Source: Hadesarchaea archaeon
GTDB lineage: Archaea; Hadarchaeota; Hadarchaeia; Hadarchaeales; Hadarchaeaceae
NCBI GenBank assembly: GCA_030615805.1
Contig: JAUWYN010000001.1
Span: 1-41,038 of the forward strand
Direction: 5' to 3'
DNA length: 41,038 bases
Under the pieces are notes generated by a model. That model saw only the letters and a program-made list of their open reading frames with translations. It ran no database searches and was not told where the DNA came from. Position 1 is the first letter of the stretch. Every line of letters starts with the position of its first letter. The translations under genes were made by a program, and so were the position numbers. Below, piece after piece: positions 39,782 through 41,038 of the stretch.

Positions 39782-39831
39782 CTTTATTTAATATTTTTGT
39801 CTTTTTATGATACTATTGTAACATACTATTC
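39782..39831 (-). promoter_or_regulatory. Promoter and repeated AATAGTAT motifs of the unknown gene
   Basis: Minus-strand TATTAAATAAAG (39782-39793) is the TATA box. Two direct AATAGTAT repeats 13 nt apart (one within CAATAGTATCA, 39808-39818) lie just upstream, and the same 11-mer occurs before the primase-like gene. Confidence 0.5.
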
Positions 39832-39972
39832 TATTAATAGCATTCTCAAGTTTTTGTTTTTTCTAGGCCAAACCAACTTTTTCCGGAAATGTGGTAAGTC
39901 TGCGCTTCAGGATAAATGATCTGATCTCCACAGGAAATTGAGGGCATGGTGGACGGCAATTGTCCACGAAAG

Positions 39973-39980
39973 CTTTTAGC
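39973..39980 (+). promoter_or_regulatory. TATA box of tyrS
   Basis: AAAGCTTTTAGCC (39969-39981), about 36 nt before the ATG at 40012. It would exclude the longer reading of tyrS from 39946. Confidence 0.45.
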
Positions 39981-40011
39981 CGTTCGACGCGCTTCTTCGA
40001 GTGGTGGCAGG

Positions 40012-41010
40012 ATGGAGCGGAGGTTCGACCTCATCACGCGCGGCACCACCGAAGTCATCACTGAGGCCGAGTTGCGCGAGCTCTTGAAGTGCGAAAGGCC
40101 CACCGCTTACTGTGGTTATGAGCCTTCGGGCAAGATTCACTTCGGCCACGCGTTGACGGTTCAAAAGCTGGTGGATCTCCAAGCCGCGGGGGCGCGGGTC
40201 ATCGTCCTGCTGGCAGACATCCACGCCTACCTCAACGCCAAGGGAACCCTCGAGGAGATCCGACGCGTCGCCAAATACAACCAACACTGCTTCATCGCCC
40301 TTGGGCTCGACCCCAAACGCACGGAGTTCATGCTCGGTTCCGACTTCCAGCTCAAGCCGGAGTTCTCGCTCGACGTGCTTCGCATGGCCGTCGACACCAC
40401 GCTGCTCCGCGCCCGCCGTAGCATGGCCGAGATAGCCCGCCACCTAAAGGATCCAAATGTCGCGCAAGTGCTCTACCCACTCATGCAGGCGGTCGACATG
40501 GCCCACCTAGGCGTCGATGTGGCGGTCGGGGGCATCGACCAGCGAAAGGTGCACATGGTCGCGCGCGAGAAATTACCAGCGCTGGGTTATCTGAAGCCGG
40601 TCTGCGTGCACATGCCATTGCTCCACGGGCTCGATGGCGCCGCCAAGATGTCTTCGTCGAAGGGCAACTTCATCGCTATCGACGACGACCCCGAGACGAT
40701 CGAGAAGAAAATTGGGAAGGCTTTTTGCCCGCCGAAGGTGGTCAAGGACAACCCGATCATCGAGTACGCCGAGCACGTTGTTTTCCCGGCGCTCGGTGAG
40801 CTCGAGGTGAAGCGGCCGTCCAAGTATGGTGGCGCGCTCGAGATAGCTAGCGTGGCGGAGATTCGAAAACTCTACGCTGCGGACAAACTTCACCCCACCG
40901 ACCTGAAAGTGGCAGTGAGCGAGGCGTTAGTTCGGGTGCTCTCGCCGGTCCGGAAGTACTTCGAGGAGCACCCAGACGCAAAACTCGCGCGGCCTTCTCG
41001 AGTCCTTTAG
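40012..41010 (+). CDS. tyrS: Tyrosyl-tRNA synthetase, archaeal/eukaryal type
   Basis: Charges tRNA-Tyr. 332 residues, full-length. Class I signatures: the HIGH-like P-S-G-K-I-H-F-G-H-A-L and the A-K-M-S-S-S-K-G-N loop. The tyrosine pocket region Y-C-G-Y-E-P-S-G matches the archaeal enzyme, and the bacterial S4 domain is absent as expected. ATG 40012 is chosen because GGTGGCAGG precedes it and the TATA box lies downstream of the alternative GTG/ATG at 39946. The stop falls 28 nt before the window ends. Confidence 0.96.
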   Translation: MERRFDLITRGTTEVITEAELRELLKCERPTAYCGYEPSGKIHFGHALTVQKLVDLQAAGARVIVLLADIHAYLNAKGTLEEIRRVAKYNQHCFIALGLDPKRTEFMLGSDFQLKPEFSLDVLRMAVDTTLLRARRSMAEIARHLKDPNVAQVLYPLMQAVDMAHLGVDVAVGGIDQRKVHMVAREKLPALGYLKPVCVHMPLLHGLDGAAKMSSSKGNFIAIDDDPETIEKKIGKAFCPPKVVKDNPIIEYAEHVVFPALGELEVKRPSKYGGALEIASVAEIRKLYAADKLHPTDLKVAVSEALVRVLSPVRKYFEEHPDAKLARPSRVL

Positions 41011-41038
41011 CTTGCGTCAGTAGATCACAAAGTAGATT

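Noticed and set aside
39120..39831. Mobile cassette flanked by direct repeats
   Set aside because: The shared 11-mer sits just upstream of each gene's TATA box, which fits paired regulatory sites; there is no transposase, inverted terminal repeat or tRNA attachment site.
39929..39947. Mini-ORB-like sequence upstream of tyrS
   Set aside because: CTCCACAGGAAATTGAGGG resembles an origin box, but it is isolated and close to the tyrS promoter.
1..41038. CRISPR array, prophage or insertion sequence
   Set aside because: No regularly spaced repeats, integrase, transposase or phage structural gene was seen on either strand.

Overview
The window is chromosomal DNA of an archaeon, most likely from a euryarchaeal or deep-branching related lineage. 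It encodes a TATA-binding protein, Alba, both subunits of DNA polymerase D, archaeal MCM, Orc1/Cdc6 and GINS, PriS/PriL primase, transcription factor S, RNA polymerase subunit Rpo11, the Csl4 exosome subunit, Dph2, aIF2-alpha, Nop10, eS27, eL42 and a geranylgeranyl reductase for archaeal lipids. Promoters look archaeal: TATA boxes usually lie 30-40 nt before the start codon, giving short leaders. About a quarter of the starts are TTG, mostly behind a purine-rich Shine-Dalgarno. I cannot name the species. There is no rRNA, CRISPR array, insertion sequence, phage gene or intein.

Layout. 1-2.9 kb: 5' part of tbp (minus), a poorly coding 400 nt stretch, then alba, a KH-domain protein and aspS (plus). 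2.9-5.5 kb: minus-strand operon endoQ - ferredoxin - geranylgeranyl reductase. 5.5-6.9 kb: a secreted calcium-repeat metalloprotease with a perfect 111-bp internal duplication. 6.9-17.3 kb: eighteen minus-strand genes in near-continuous array (dph2, csl4, small gene, rpo11, DUF99, signal peptidase, Nudix, tfs, OB-fold gene, pcn, priL, priS, gins51, rpl44e, rps27e, aif2a, nop10, PAC2-family gene), linking RNA decay, transcription, replication and translation. 17.3-19.5 kb: a plus-strand repair pair (Nre plus an SPL-like radical SAM protein). 19.5-20.4 kb: tRNA-Thr(CGU) with a 12-nt intron, an HD hydrolase and tRNA-Ser(CGA). 20.4-29.4 kb: replication cluster mcm, gins23, cdc6, polB (DP1), polC (DP2), preceded at 29.4-29.9 kb by an AT-rich gap with origin-box-like motifs, a candidate replication origin. 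29.9-35.2 kb: threonine/glycine genes (apgM-like, ACT protein, hom, thrC, glyA). 35.3-36.2 kb: a small heat-shock protein and a 45-residue cysteine-rich protein. 36.25-36.54 kb: a GC-rich structured RNA candidate with its own promoter. 36.6-38.2 kb: a small basic protein, a second SPL-like radical SAM protein and an Ogg2 glycosylase. 38.3-39.7 kb: a primase-like protein that seems to lack its catalytic motif, and an unknown protein. 39.9-41 kb: tyrS.

How the genes work together. Clamp, primase, helicase loader, helicase, both GINS subunits and the replicative polymerase are all here, with three proteins that end in PCNA-interaction-like motifs (EndoQ, Nre, DP2). Repair genes (EndoQ, Nre, two SPL-like proteins, Ogg2, DUF99) are interspersed. 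The most promising undescribed items are: the inactive-primase-like gene and its neighbour, which share an upstream motif, the former also sharing a 13-nt box with the mcm upstream region; the structured RNA at 36.25-36.54 kb; a three-way-junction RNA element between polB and polC; and the cysteine-rich miniprotein.
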